From NCBI GenBank assembly GCA_024280945.1, contig JAMXLO010000031.1, positions 1-64,000 of the forward strand: a stretch of 64,000 bases of DNA, written 5' to 3'. Source of the stretch: Acetobacteraceae bacterium. Lineage in GTDB: Bacteria > Pseudomonadota > Alphaproteobacteria > Acetobacterales > Acetobacteraceae. Below, piece after piece: positions 24,915 through 32,892 of this stretch. Position numbers and translations under genes: made by a program. The notes beneath the pieces are model-generated. The model ran no database searches. It saw nothing but the letters and a program-made list of their open reading frames with translations, and was not told the origin of the DNA. The stretch's first letter is position 1, and the number at the start of each line of letters is the position of its first letter.

Positions 24915-27209
24915 CTACCCCGACGCGGATGGTCGCGTCAGCGTCGTGCCGATGCGATCGATGGTAAGTGACGGCAGGAACTCCCGATCGGCGCATATTT
25001 CCATCGCCTTCTTTTGGGTCAGCGCGGTCGTGGCACCTATCGTCTGCTCGCCGCCGCCGATCGACCATGCACTCTCCCACAGCACCGCAAGCAGGTGGCA
25101 CCCGTCGCGCATGACACTGATGGTGTCGTCGCCAAACGCTTTCCACATCGCCTCGGCACGTCCCCGCTTGCCTTTCCCAAGCCCGACAAAGGTCTGCACG
25201 ATCTTCGCCGGCGGGATGGCGTTGAACGTGGCGCGCATCAACGCAATGACACGCTGCGCTGCCTCGAAGCCATCGGCGACGTATTCGGTCTTCTTGGCTT
25301 TTTTCGGCGCCCGCTTCAGGCCGTCGAGTATCTGCTGGCGGAACGCATTGACCATCTCGTCTTCATAGGCGCTGTGCACGCCCTTCCCGAGAGGATCGTT
25401 CACCTCATCCGTCGTGCCGTCGCGATGGTGCACGGTGCGCGTCGTCGGCTGCTCCGGATCGCCGTCGTGCAGATATGAGATGTGCAGTGGCTGGCAGGCG
25501 TCGCCGATATAGTGGGCCAGCACGCCCGCCGCGCAAAGGAAACGCTCGCGATCGCCATCCTCCACGAACGTCACCATCGCGTCGAAGATCTGCCAGACGC
25601 GGAACGGCAGTAGGCCGCGATGTTCCGCGGACACCGGATCGCCGGTCAGCAGGTCAGTGACCTGATCGTAGAACGCGTTCCAGCGATCCGGATCGATCCC
25701 CTCGACCTGCGCCGACATGTCGAGCAGCGTCTGGCCTCCCGGACCCGGTTGGTCCATGTCGGCGAAATGGTTCGGTCCCTCGCTGCCGCGCGATGCGCCT
25801 TGCTTGCCATGCTTCCAGTAGAAATCGGGCACGTCGGCGAGTGGCACGAAATCGGCGTCGCCCATCCCCTTGAAGTCGTCGTTCAGGATCGTCCCGTCGT
25901 CATGCCCGATGATTTTCCGGTTGTTCTTGATCAATGCGCTCAGCTTCGGGAATGTGCCGGACAGCGCAACCTCGGTGCGCGCCGCAATCGAGAAGTGCCC
26001 GACAGCCCCCCATGTGTCCGGTTGATCGAGGTTCCAGTCACGGATCGGATCGACCGTCAGCAGAGCGCACACCCTGCTGAGCAGCGTTGCGAGCACATAG
26101 GTCTGAGCACCCGTCCCCTGACGCGCGCCGAACGTGTTCTGCCCCCACTGCATCGCAAGCGGCAGATACTTCGGTGCCTTCCCCGGCTCGATCGGTTCCA
26201 GCAGCCACAACGTTCCCGAGTCACCCGGATGCGTCGCAAAGGCCGCGTGTGCTTCACCGTTGCTGCGCGGCCCGATGAACAGGTCTGCCACGTATTCGAA
26301 GCCGCCCTGCGACTTGTAGCGATAGAACAGGCCGTGGATCTCTCCCAGCATGACGCCACTCGCCGCGCCGTGCCCACGCACATGACAGCCGATCAGCGCC
26401 AATGAGAGATTGTCGACGGCGAAGTCGGCCATTGGCTCCATCGTGCCGATGCCGCGGATCTTCGCGGTCCACAGATCGAGGTCGTCAACCTCGACCATGC
26501 CGATGTCGAGATTGACAAAAGTCTCACGCCCCGGCCAGCCGGGGTACAGTTCGGTGAATGCCAGGCGGGTCAATTGCTTGCCGGAACTGACGCCGATGCG
26601 GATCTGCTTGCCGGCGAGTTTGGCGTAGACGACCTCGCCCATGTCGCCGACCACGTGGCGGTTGGTGAGCGCATAGACCTTGTGACCGTCACCCACCAGG
26701 CAGGCGATGGTCGCCACGTGGCTCTGCCCCTGCACCTCGGCGACAACCGGGTAGCCGCCACCGATATTGTTGAGCGGATAGCGGATCGGCGGCGCAGTGA
26801 CATCGGTGCGTGCCTGCCGAGGTGCCAGGATGACGCAGACCGGTACCTCGCGACCATCGGGCAGATAGAGTGTGCGTGGCACCATCTGATCCGGACGGTA
26901 TTGCCCGCCTTTGCCTCCGAACGCGTCGGCCTCTTCCCACTTCTCGACGAACACCAGCACCGCCGGCCACGAGTATGGACGCACTTCTGAATTCACCAGC
27001 GTCCGCTCGCCCTTCACCGGGTGGCAGTCGCCATGGTCTTGCGGCCAGCCTTCCTTCTTGCGGATGCGATAGCGGCCGACCGCTGTCGCCACGACGTTGG
27101 GATGCCGCATGAGGTGAATGTGATACTGGTCGCGCGCCTCGAGCAGGTCCTTGAGTGAGAGTTGCTCGAAACGGCTCGACTCTCTCTGATAGGACCGAAG
27201 ATCGGTCAT
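24915..27209 (-). CDS. Trypsin-like serine protease fused to an S1/P1-nuclease-like domain
   Basis: This 764-residue protein has no signal peptide. Residues about 150-380 look like a chymotrypsin-fold protease with a complete triad: His185 in LTNRHVVGD, Asp235 in NLDIGMVEV and Ser331 in HPGDSGTLW. Residues about 470-700 carry the zinc-ligand pattern of S1/P1 nucleases and zinc-dependent phospholipase C: His481 in NHFADMD, His566 and Asp570 in AHYIGD, His576 in QPLH, and His612 with Glu616 in VHSAYED. The first 140 residues are unassigned. The gene stands alone with a good ribosome site (GGGGAGA). I know of no named system with this order. It might be a self-activated hydrolase in defence or competition, which is conjecture. 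Confidence 0.8.
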   Translation of the reverse strand: MTDLRSYQRESSRFEQLSLKDLLEARDQYHIHLMRHPNVVATAVGRYRIRKKEGWPQDHGDCHPVKGERTLVNSEVRPYSWPAVLVFVEKWEEADAFGGKGGQYRPDQMVPRTLYLPDGREVPVCVILAPRQARTDVTAPPIRYPLNNIGGGYPVVAEVQGQSHVATIACLVGDGHKVYALTNRHVVGDMGEVVYAKLAGKQIRIGVSSGKQLTRLAFTELYPGWPGRETFVNLDIGMVEVDDLDLWTAKIRGIGTMEPMADFAVDNLSLALIGCHVRGHGAASGVMLGEIHGLFYRYKSQGGFEYVADLFIGPRSNGEAHAAFATHPGDSGTLWLLEPIEPGKAPKYLPLAMQWGQNTFGARQGTGAQTYVLATLLSRVCALLTVDPIRDWNLDQPDTWGAVGHFSIAARTEVALSGTFPKLSALIKNNRKIIGHDDGTILNDDFKGMGDADFVPLADVPDFYWKHGKQGASRGSEGPNHFADMDQPGPGGQTLLDMSAQVEGIDPDRWNAFYDQVTDLLTGDPVSAEHRGLLPFRVWQIFDAMVTFVEDGDRERFLCAAGVLAHYIGDACQPLHISYLHDGDPEQPTTRTVHHRDGTTDEVNDPLGKGVHSAYEDEMVNAFRQQILDGLKRAPKKAKKTEYVADGFEAAQRVIALMRATFNAIPPAKIVQTFVGLGKGKRGRAEAMWKAFGDDTISVMRDGCHLLAVLWESAWSIGGGEQTIGATTALTQKKAMEICADREFLPSLTIDRIGTTLTRPSASG

Positions 27210-27397
27210 ACTTTCTCCCCGCCCAAGAAAACCGGCAGCCGCCTTATATTACTGGATGGCGGCGGTGTGACTTGTGAAGCGGATCACAGGACACTGGCCG
27301 CGGCCGTGATCTCTTGGTGACAAATCCACACGCGAGCTGAGTCGACCCGCAGCCGGTCGAGGCGTTAGGATCTATTTCCTGCGACCGGGGGTGACAA

Positions 27398-27805
27398 ATG
27401 CCAAATCTGAGCGGTGGATGTCTCTGTGGCGACGTCAGGTATTCGGTGTCGAATGATCCGGTGGTCACGTCTATCTGCCATTGTCAGCAATGTCAGAAGC
27501 AAACCGGATCGGCTTTCGTTGAGGTCGTCGCAGTGAACGAGGGCGATTTTACGGTGCAAGGTAACCTGCAAAGCTTCACCTATGCCGGTGACAGCAGGCG
27601 AAAGAAGCACTCAAAGTCTTGTCCGCGCTGCAGCACGACCGTCTTCATTGAAGCAGAGGGTTTTCCCGGACGGGTGTTGATCATGGGCGGGACGCTCGAC
27701 GACCCGAGTTGGTTGAGACCTACAGTGGCCTTGTTCTGCGAGGCGGCCCAACCGTGGATCGCGAGCGAGCACGAGATGACGGAGTTTCTCCGCATGCCCA
27801 CCTAG
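27398..27805 (+). CDS. GFA family protein (glutathione-dependent formaldehyde-activating-like)
   Basis: The 135-residue protein has the zinc-binding pattern of the GFA/CENP-V fold: GGCLCGDVRY at the N terminus, CHCQQCQKQTG around residue 28, and CPRC near residue 75. Members bind two zinc ions and may react with S-hydroxymethylglutathione. Many homologues are of unknown function, so formaldehyde activation is only a family label. It is divergent from the protease-nuclease gene, and the 188 bases between them must hold both promoters. Confidence 0.85.
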   Translation: MPNLSGGCLCGDVRYSVSNDPVVTSICHCQQCQKQTGSAFVEVVAVNEGDFTVQGNLQSFTYAGDSRRKKHSKSCPRCSTTVFIEAEGFPGRVLIMGGTLDDPSWLRPTVALFCEAAQPWIASEHEMTEFLRMPT

Positions 27806-27993
27806 GACAGGCACTCCGAATTATGGGTTGCGGGACGTCAATAACGCGTCCAGCACCGTCTGTCCCGGAACTATCCGCGCCATCCGCAGAAGGGTCGGAA
27901 TGAACTGGCGCATCGGCAAACCGAACACCCGATCGAGTCCGCTTGCGCCCTGCGCGTATGCGGATTGTCCCGACATCTCGCTATCCCTGATCC

Positions 27994-28009
27994 TGGCCCG
28001 ATCGGGCCA
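27994..28009. terminator. Perfect 16-base palindrome between convergent genes
   Basis: TGGCCCGATCGGGCCA lies directly after the stop of the tyrosinase-associated gene and 190 bases beyond the GFA gene. It could act as a bidirectional hairpin, but no T-run follows on either strand. The rest of 27806-27993 shows no gene. Confidence 0.4.
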
Positions 28010-28558
28010 TCAGTTATAGCTGACGAGCCGCATGTCCTCGCAACGAAACACGTTCTCAGTGTCGCACAGATCATTCGCGGCGGTGATCACCGGAACGATG
28101 GTGATGGTGACCTCCTTGTTGGTCCGCGCCAGGTCGCGCACCGTATCCGTCACGGTGACCCGCTTCGATGCAAGCGTCAGCGGGTGAGGGGCGCGGAAAT
28201 CGTAACGCTCGCGCGCGTCCTCGTTGACCTCGCAATGCCCGGGATCACCCAGGCAACCGCCATGGCCGAAGATGTAGAAAGAAGCCGCGTAGCCGTGCTC
28301 GCGGTCGCGCGGCGTGTCATGGCCCGCCTTCGGGTTGTTGAAGAAAATGCGGCCCTCGTACGAGGCCTCGCCGTGGAAGATGCCGCGGATCTCCAGATCG
28401 ATACGCGTCAATCGGTGCTCCGGCGAGGCGAAGTCGATCGATACCGGCCGGGTGGTGAATGTCCTTGCGCCGGCGCCGACCCGCCGCGGCGCATCGAGAT
28501 GCCGCGGGCCAGGCGCACGCTCCTTGCGAGGCGCGGGAGTCCGTGGGGTGCGAGCCAT
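28010..28558 (-). CDS. Tyrosinase-associated protein resembling a polyphenol-oxidase C-terminal domain
   Basis: The 182-residue product begins with a basic, Pro/Arg-rich 40-residue stretch. It then has a beta-rich region with YEGRIFFNNPKA, YAASFYIFGHGGCLGD and VTITIVPV. This order of strands resembles the C-terminal beta-sandwich that caps the active site in plant and some bacterial polyphenol oxidases. The ATG overlaps the tyrosinase TGA as TGATG, so the two are co-translated. I infer that it is a detached cap or shielding subunit of the tyrosinase. It is not a MelC1-type copper chaperone. Confidence 0.6.
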   Translation of the reverse strand: MARTPRTPAPRKERAPGPRHLDAPRRVGAGARTFTTRPVSIDFASPEHRLTRIDLEIRGIFHGEASYEGRIFFNNPKAGHDTPRDREHGYAASFYIFGHGGCLGDPGHCEVNEDARERYDFRAPHPLTLASKRVTVTDTVRDLARTNKEVTITIVPVITAANDLCDTENVFRCEDMRLVSYN

Positions 28559-29355
28559 CAGCCAGTCCCTCCAATCGGCACGACGCTCTGCGCGGCGGCA
28601 TATTCATAGCCAAGGTCGTGCACGTTCAGCACGTCACGGACCTGCAAATTGAAAGGCGCCAGCACCTCGTCAAGCAGGTCCGTCGGAACGTTGCCGTTGC
28701 CGTTGCGCGCCTGCCAGAGCCACCAGATCCGATCGATCATCGCGTGATGCGACCAGAAGATCGGATCGAAGGCCGCCGTGCCGATCACGCCCATGTCGCC
28801 GGACACCCAACCATGCACCTGGTCGTGGATGTCCTCCAGCGCGTCGCTGAAATCCGCCCACTCGGTGCGCGACAGGCAGTCATCCACGTCGGCCTGCCTC
28901 GGCAATTCGTTCGGCGGCCCCGGCGACCGGCGGGTTGGCCGCACCACCCGCGGATTGGCCTGCGGCAGGTTGATGCGGAAGCCGAGTAGCGGGTTGGGTT
29001 GGCCATCGGCGCCCGTGCGCTGGGTGAATATGGCCGGCAGCCCATTCTGTCGCGGGGGTCCCAGCGTCCAGTCCCACCACGGCAGCGTCACACCAGGTAC
29101 CCGATCGCGCATCGCCAGTTCCCAGGTGTAGAGATAGGCACGATGCCACGGCAGGAACAGGCGCATGTTCTGCGCCACCCGGGCGTTCTGCTGGTGATGC
29201 CAACAGTACCAGTCCGGCACACCGTGCCGGCCGGCGAGCACCTGATATCCTCGGTTGTCGTTGATCTGCATCATCTGCCGATACGAATCGCGGAACGCCG
29301 CCACCTGGGAGGCGTCCAGGTTATGGACGCCCTGCCTCATGCGGATATCGGCCAT
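28558..29355 (-). CDS. Tyrosinase family copper protein
   Basis: This 265-residue protein is the dinuclear-copper domain of tyrosinase/polyphenol oxidase. The CuB site is complete: His177 and His181 in DIHDQVHGW and His203/204 in FWSHHAMID. At CuA, His44 (GRHGVP) and His71 (FLPWHRAYLYTWE) are clear. The middle His, normally nine residues before FLPWH's His, is Gln62. A His-His pair at 53-54 lies 17-18 residues before it, as if eight residues were inserted. No export signal is seen. It would oxidise phenols or catechols, but copper loading needs proof. Confidence 0.85.
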   Translation of the reverse strand: MADIRMRQGVHNLDASQVAAFRDSYRQMMQINDNRGYQVLAGRHGVPDWYCWHHQQNARVAQNMRLFLPWHRAYLYTWELAMRDRVPGVTLPWWDWTLGPPRQNGLPAIFTQRTGADGQPNPLLGFRINLPQANPRVVRPTRRSPGPPNELPRQADVDDCLSRTEWADFSDALEDIHDQVHGWVSGDMGVIGTAAFDPIFWSHHAMIDRIWWLWQARNGNGNVPTDLLDEVLAPFNLQVRDVLNVHDLGYEYAAAQSVVPIGGTG

Positions 29356-29443
29356 GTCGCGCGTCTCCCCCGACTATTGTGACGGCCGGAGCCGTCTGTA
29401 ACAGAGCGCCACGGCTGTCGCTACGGAAAGTTGTGATCCATGC

Positions 29444-31339
29444 TCAATGGCGCAACGCCTGCGCTACTTCGTCCAGCGCGGCCGGGTCTTCGATGGTCGG
29501 TGGCACAGCAGGCGTCTCGCCGTCTGCAATACGACGAATGGTCGCGCGCAGGATCTTGCCGGACCGCGTCTTCGGCAGCCGCGGCACGACGCGCGCTTCC
29601 TTGAACGCCGCCACAGGACCGATCCGCTCGCGGACCAGCGCGACCAGTTCATTGGCGATTTCAGACTCTGGCCGGTTCACGCCCGCCTTCAGCACCACCA
29701 GTCCGATCGGCGTCTGTCCTTTCAGGGAGTCCGTGGCACCGACCACGGCGCATTCCGCGACAGCGGCGTGCGAGGCCAGCACCTCCTCCATCTGTCCGGT
29801 CGACAGCCGATGGCCTGCGACATTGATGATGTCGTCGGTCCGCCCCATCACCCAGACATCGCCGTCCTCGTCGATCGTGCCGGCATCGCCCGTGCGATAC
29901 CAGCCGGGGAAGTCGGACAGATATGCCGCGTGGAAACCATCGTCGTTCTGCCAGAGCGTCGGTGCCGAGCCCGGCGGCAGGGGCAGGCGCGCGCACAGAT
30001 TGCCGGTATGACCAGGTGCGACCGGCTGTCCTTCGTCGTCCAAAGCGTGCAGGTCGATGCCTGGGCTGGGTCGTCCGCCTGACCCAGGCTTGAACGGGAA
30101 CAGGCCATACTGGCGAAAGCTTCCGGTGATCGCCCAGCCGGTCTCCGTTTGCCACCAGTGGTCGATCACCGGCTTGTTCAGCAGCTCAGCAGCCCAGACG
30201 GCAGTTGGCGGATCACAGCGTTCGCCGGCCAGGAACAACGCTTGCAGCTTCGACAGATCGTATCGCCGCAGCAGCCCTCCGTCCGGGTCCTGCTGCTTGA
30301 TCGCCCGCATCGCCGTTGGTGCGGTGAACAGCACCTTGACGCCGTGCTGCGCGCACACGCGCCAGAACGCGCCGGCATCCGGGGTGCCGACCGGCTTGCC
30401 CTCATACATCACGCTGGTGCAGCCGCGCAGCAGCGGCGCATAGACGATATACGAGTGCCCGACGACCCAGCCGACATCCGAGGCCGCCCAGTACACGTCG
30501 CCGGCATCCACGCCGTACAGCATCTGCATCGAGTTCCACAACGCGACCGCATGTCCGCCATTGTCACGCACGATGCCCTTCGGCCGACCCGTCGTGCCAG
30601 ACGTGTAGAGGATATACAGCGGATCGGTTGCGGTGACGCTGACCGGATCATGCGGCGACGCCGCTGCCTCGGCCTCCGCCAGATCGTGATCGCGCCCCGG
30701 CACCAGTTCGGCGCGCTCCGCATCGCGTTGCAGGATCAGACATGCATCCGGTTTGTGCGGCGACAGCGCAATCGCTGCGTCGAGCAGCGGCTTGTATTTC
30801 ACCACGCGCCCGGGCTCGAGCCCGCACGAGGCGGACACGATCACCTTCGGCTTGGCGTCCGCAATACGCGAGGCAAGTTCGGCGGCGGCGAAACCTCCGA
30901 ACACGACGGAGTGGATTGCTCCAAGGCGCGCACAGGCCAGCATGGCAATCGCCGCCTCCGGCACCATCGGCAAATAGATCACCACCCGGTCGCCGTACTG
31001 CACCCCAAGCGCCGCCAATGCGCCCGCCATCTTTGCAGTCCGCGTCTGCATCTGACTGTAGGTGAAGGCCTCCACCCGGCCCGTCATCGCGCTGTCCCAG
31101 ATCAGCGCGGGCTGCTCCCCGCGACCCGCGGCGACATGGCGGTCGACACAATTGAAGCAGGTGTTCAGCGTGGCGCCGGCGAACCAGCGTCCGTATGGCC
31201 CGAGGGACGGATCGAAGACACGATCCCAACGCTGATCCCAAGTGATGCCTTCGGCACACCTGGCCCACCACGCCGCGGGGTCCGCACGCCAGGCGTCATA
31301 GGCTTGCACGTAACCGCCCGCAGGCACCGCATCGTCCAT
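29444..31339 (-). CDS. prpE: Propionate-CoA ligase (acetyl-CoA synthetase-like)
   Basis: This 631-residue AMP-forming ligase activates propionate or acetate. The open frame runs to 31744, but the ATG at 31339 is preceded by GGGAGGC and begins MDDAVPAGGYVQAYDAW, normal for PrpE. The core motifs are YTSGTTGRPKGIV, the WWQTETGWAITG motif, GRTDDIINVAGHRLSTG and the catalytic lysine in TRSGKILRATIRRIADG near residue 600. The sequence is closer to PrpE than to Acs, judging by the DVGWVVGHSYIVYAPLLRG segment. No methylcitrate genes are nearby. Confidence 0.9.
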   Translation of the reverse strand: MDDAVPAGGYVQAYDAWRADPAAWWARCAEGITWDQRWDRVFDPSLGPYGRWFAGATLNTCFNCVDRHVAAGRGEQPALIWDSAMTGRVEAFTYSQMQTRTAKMAGALAALGVQYGDRVVIYLPMVPEAAIAMLACARLGAIHSVVFGGFAAAELASRIADAKPKVIVSASCGLEPGRVVKYKPLLDAAIALSPHKPDACLILQRDAERAELVPGRDHDLAEAEAAASPHDPVSVTATDPLYILYTSGTTGRPKGIVRDNGGHAVALWNSMQMLYGVDAGDVYWAASDVGWVVGHSYIVYAPLLRGCTSVMYEGKPVGTPDAGAFWRVCAQHGVKVLFTAPTAMRAIKQQDPDGGLLRRYDLSKLQALFLAGERCDPPTAVWAAELLNKPVIDHWWQTETGWAITGSFRQYGLFPFKPGSGGRPSPGIDLHALDDEGQPVAPGHTGNLCARLPLPPGSAPTLWQNDDGFHAAYLSDFPGWYRTGDAGTIDEDGDVWVMGRTDDIINVAGHRLSTGQMEEVLASHAAVAECAVVGATDSLKGQTPIGLVVLKAGVNRPESEIANELVALVRERIGPVAAFKEARVVPRLPKTRSGKILRATIRRIADGETPAVPPTIEDPAALDEVAQALRH

Positions 31340-31591
31340 CGTTGCCTCCCTGGTGATCGGCGCAGGATGGCGCCGAGGGCGGCCGCGGGCAATGACAAGC
31401 TGGGTCGCGAAGCTGGCCTGATCGGCAGGCTGAGCCGTGCGATCGTTCGCATTCCGCGACATTGCGCCGAAATGCCTACTTGAATTGTGGCAGAACTTTG
31501 GCCCCAGACTGTGGGTCAGTTCATAGGTATCGAACCGACAAAACATGGCCAATGGCAGTCGTCGCACTGGCATTGGCGCAGGAGGAGTAAG

Positions 31592-31750
31592 GTGAAAACG
31601 TCCGCTATCGTCAGCATCGCGAGCAGCCGACAGTTCGACTGGGATCAGGTCGGCATTCTGTTCGCTACATTCGGCATTGCGTGTTCGGGTATCGCCACGG
31701 TGCTCTACAGCGTCGGCTTCCTTATTCAGGCCTTGTCGCATCATGCCTGA
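31592..31750 (+). CDS. Small single-helix membrane protein
   Basis: The GTG at 31592 is preceded by a strong site, GGAGGAGTAAG, and codes for 52 residues. Residues 17-45 form one hydrophobic helix (QVGILFATFGIACSGIATVLYSVGFL). Its last eight bases overlap the start of the next small gene, ATGCCTGA, so the pair is co-translated. I recognise no family. The ribosome site and coupling argue that it is real. Confidence 0.6.
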   Translation: MKTSAIVSIASSRQFDWDQVGILFATFGIACSGIATVLYSVGFLIQALSHHA

Positions 31751-31937
31751 CGCCGTCGCACCCTATCAGGTCGAGGAACGCCTGGTCGGCGATGCCCGCT
31801 GGGTCGCGATCCGCGCCCGCGGCGCCGAGTGGTCCTATCTGACCGCCGAGGAAGCGGTCGATCTCGGCCGACAATGGGTCGAGCGATTTGGCGTGGGGGT
31901 GGCAGCGCCACAACGGATGACGCAAGAGTGGCCATAA
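31743..31937 (+). CDS. Small hypothetical soluble protein
   Basis: The 64-residue product, beginning MPDAVAPYQVEERLVGD, contains a compact pattern of alternating strands (RWVAIRARGAEWSYLTA) and a helix with EEAVDLGRQWVERF. Its ATG lies inside the end of the 52-residue membrane-protein gene. The arrangement suggests a two-component unit of a membrane anchor and a soluble partner. No homologue can be named. Confidence 0.55.
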   Translation: MPDAVAPYQVEERLVGDARWVAIRARGAEWSYLTAEEAVDLGRQWVERFGVGVAAPQRMTQEWP

Positions 31938-32190
31938 TACGCCTCGAGGAGGGTACTCGGGGTAACCGACGAATTCAGACTGAGGCCGCGCTTTCCTACC
32001 GATCTCCGTCCGCTGTTCTGAAAGAGCTTCTGTGCTCTCGACCATGCGGCGAGCATGTTGGGACAGTCACTCACACTCGAGCTGCTGAAGTATACCCACA
32101 GGTCGCTGATTGGTGGTGCTTAGATGCGAGCGTCAGTGCCGTCAAAGCGAACGACGGCACTGACGTTCAGCAGTAGTTTGGCAGGCTTCG
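31938..32190. other. Intergenic region with a strong inverted repeat
   Basis: This convergent gap contains no supportable gene. Near its right end a perfect 13-base inverted repeat, CGTCAGTGCCGTC and GACGGCACTGACG, spans 32131-32165 with a nine-base loop. It lies 25 bases downstream of the VOC gene and could stop transcription from both sides, though no T-run follows. Confidence 0.6.
32131..32165. terminator. 13-bp perfect hairpin between convergent genes
   Basis: Arms of 13 bases (CGTCAGTGCCGTC and its exact complement) flank the loop AAAGCGAAC. The position, downstream of both flanking genes, fits a bidirectional terminator. There is no uridine tract, so a Rho-assisted or mRNA-end-protecting role is also possible. 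Confidence 0.5.
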
Positions 32191-32574
32191 CTATTCGGCG
32201 GTGAAACAATACGCGGCAATCTTATTGCCATCGAGATCACGGGCATAGCCGGCATAGGCATTTGGTGCCCAACCGCGCGGTCCGACCGCGCCCTCGTCGA
32301 CGCCACCGGCTGCCAGTGCAGCCTTGTGGAAAGCCGCGACGGCTGTCCGATTAGGAGCCTGGAAACTGATCGTGCCGCCATTGGCGAAGGTCGCGGGCTT
32401 CCCGTTGGCGGGTTTCAGGACAAAGAATTCTGGGGCGGATACGCCCCAGATTGAGCCGTTGTCGCCCAGGTCCGTCAGGCGCTTGTAGCCAAGCGGCGCC
32501 AATACGTTGTCGTAGAACGAGCGGGCCTTGGCGAGGTCGTTTGTGCCGACCGTAACGTGGGTGAACATAGCCAT
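32191..32574 (-). CDS. VOC (glyoxalase/bleomycin-resistance) family protein
   Basis: The 127-residue product starts at 32574 after AGGAGG. It has the paired beta-alpha-beta modules of the vicinal-oxygen-chelate fold: MFTHVTVGTNDLAKARSFYDNVLAPLGYK at the N terminus, and NAYAGYARDLDGNKIAAYCF at the C terminus. The first metal ligand His (FTHVTVG) is present. The normal second-module Glu is not obvious, so metal dependence is unclear. Function beyond the fold cannot be assigned. Confidence 0.85.
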   Translation of the reverse strand: MAMFTHVTVGTNDLAKARSFYDNVLAPLGYKRLTDLGDNGSIWGVSAPEFFVLKPANGKPATFANGGTISFQAPNRTAVAAFHKAALAAGGVDEGAVGPRGWAPNAYAGYARDLDGNKIAAYCFTAE

Positions 32575-32892
32575 GGCGATCCTCCTGTTGGTTCGAATTG
32601 CTAGCTGATGCTCAGTTGAGCAGGCTGCAGAATAGCGGCCCCTCCAAGGGCCAGCTTCGCAGCTAAAATCCGCTCCGTCGAGCCGCATAAGCGCGGTTCG
32701 CGTCCGGTCAGTGGTGCTGCCTAGTGCCCTGTCCGGGCGACTGCGGCATCAATCTCCGCCTGGCTCACACGCAGTCGGACTCGGAGCACCCCGACGGCGG
32801 CGACCATTTGCCCCGATCAGGATTTCAGCCTTGGTATGATCGGAACTGTCTGCGTCCAGGGGTCAGCACGCGGCCGCGGCGGACACGTGTGG
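32575..32892. other. Intergenic region, with a possible DUF3606-like relic
   Basis: This 318-base gap holds the promoter of the VOC gene, including TGCTCA-GT-TGAGCA at 32609-32622. On the minus strand at 32721-32807 a short frame ends VRLRVSQAEIDAAVARTGH, reminiscent of the C terminus of DUF3606 proteins, with a stop just upstream. No other gene is visible. Confidence 0.4.
32721..32807 (-). pseudogene. Possible remnant of a DUF3606-like protein
   Basis: The 28-codon frame ends with VSQAEIDAAVARTG, like the last helix of DUF3606 proteins (usual wording: GVSEAELRAAVAKVG). The characteristic upstream Tyr-Trp segment is absent and an in-frame stop precedes the ATG. It would be the tail of a lost gene. 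The match is short, so this is tentative. Confidence 0.25.

Noticed and set aside
29444-31744. The 135-residue N-terminal extension of propionate-CoA ligase
   Set aside because: The ATG at 31339 has a strong ribosome site and gives the family-standard N terminus.
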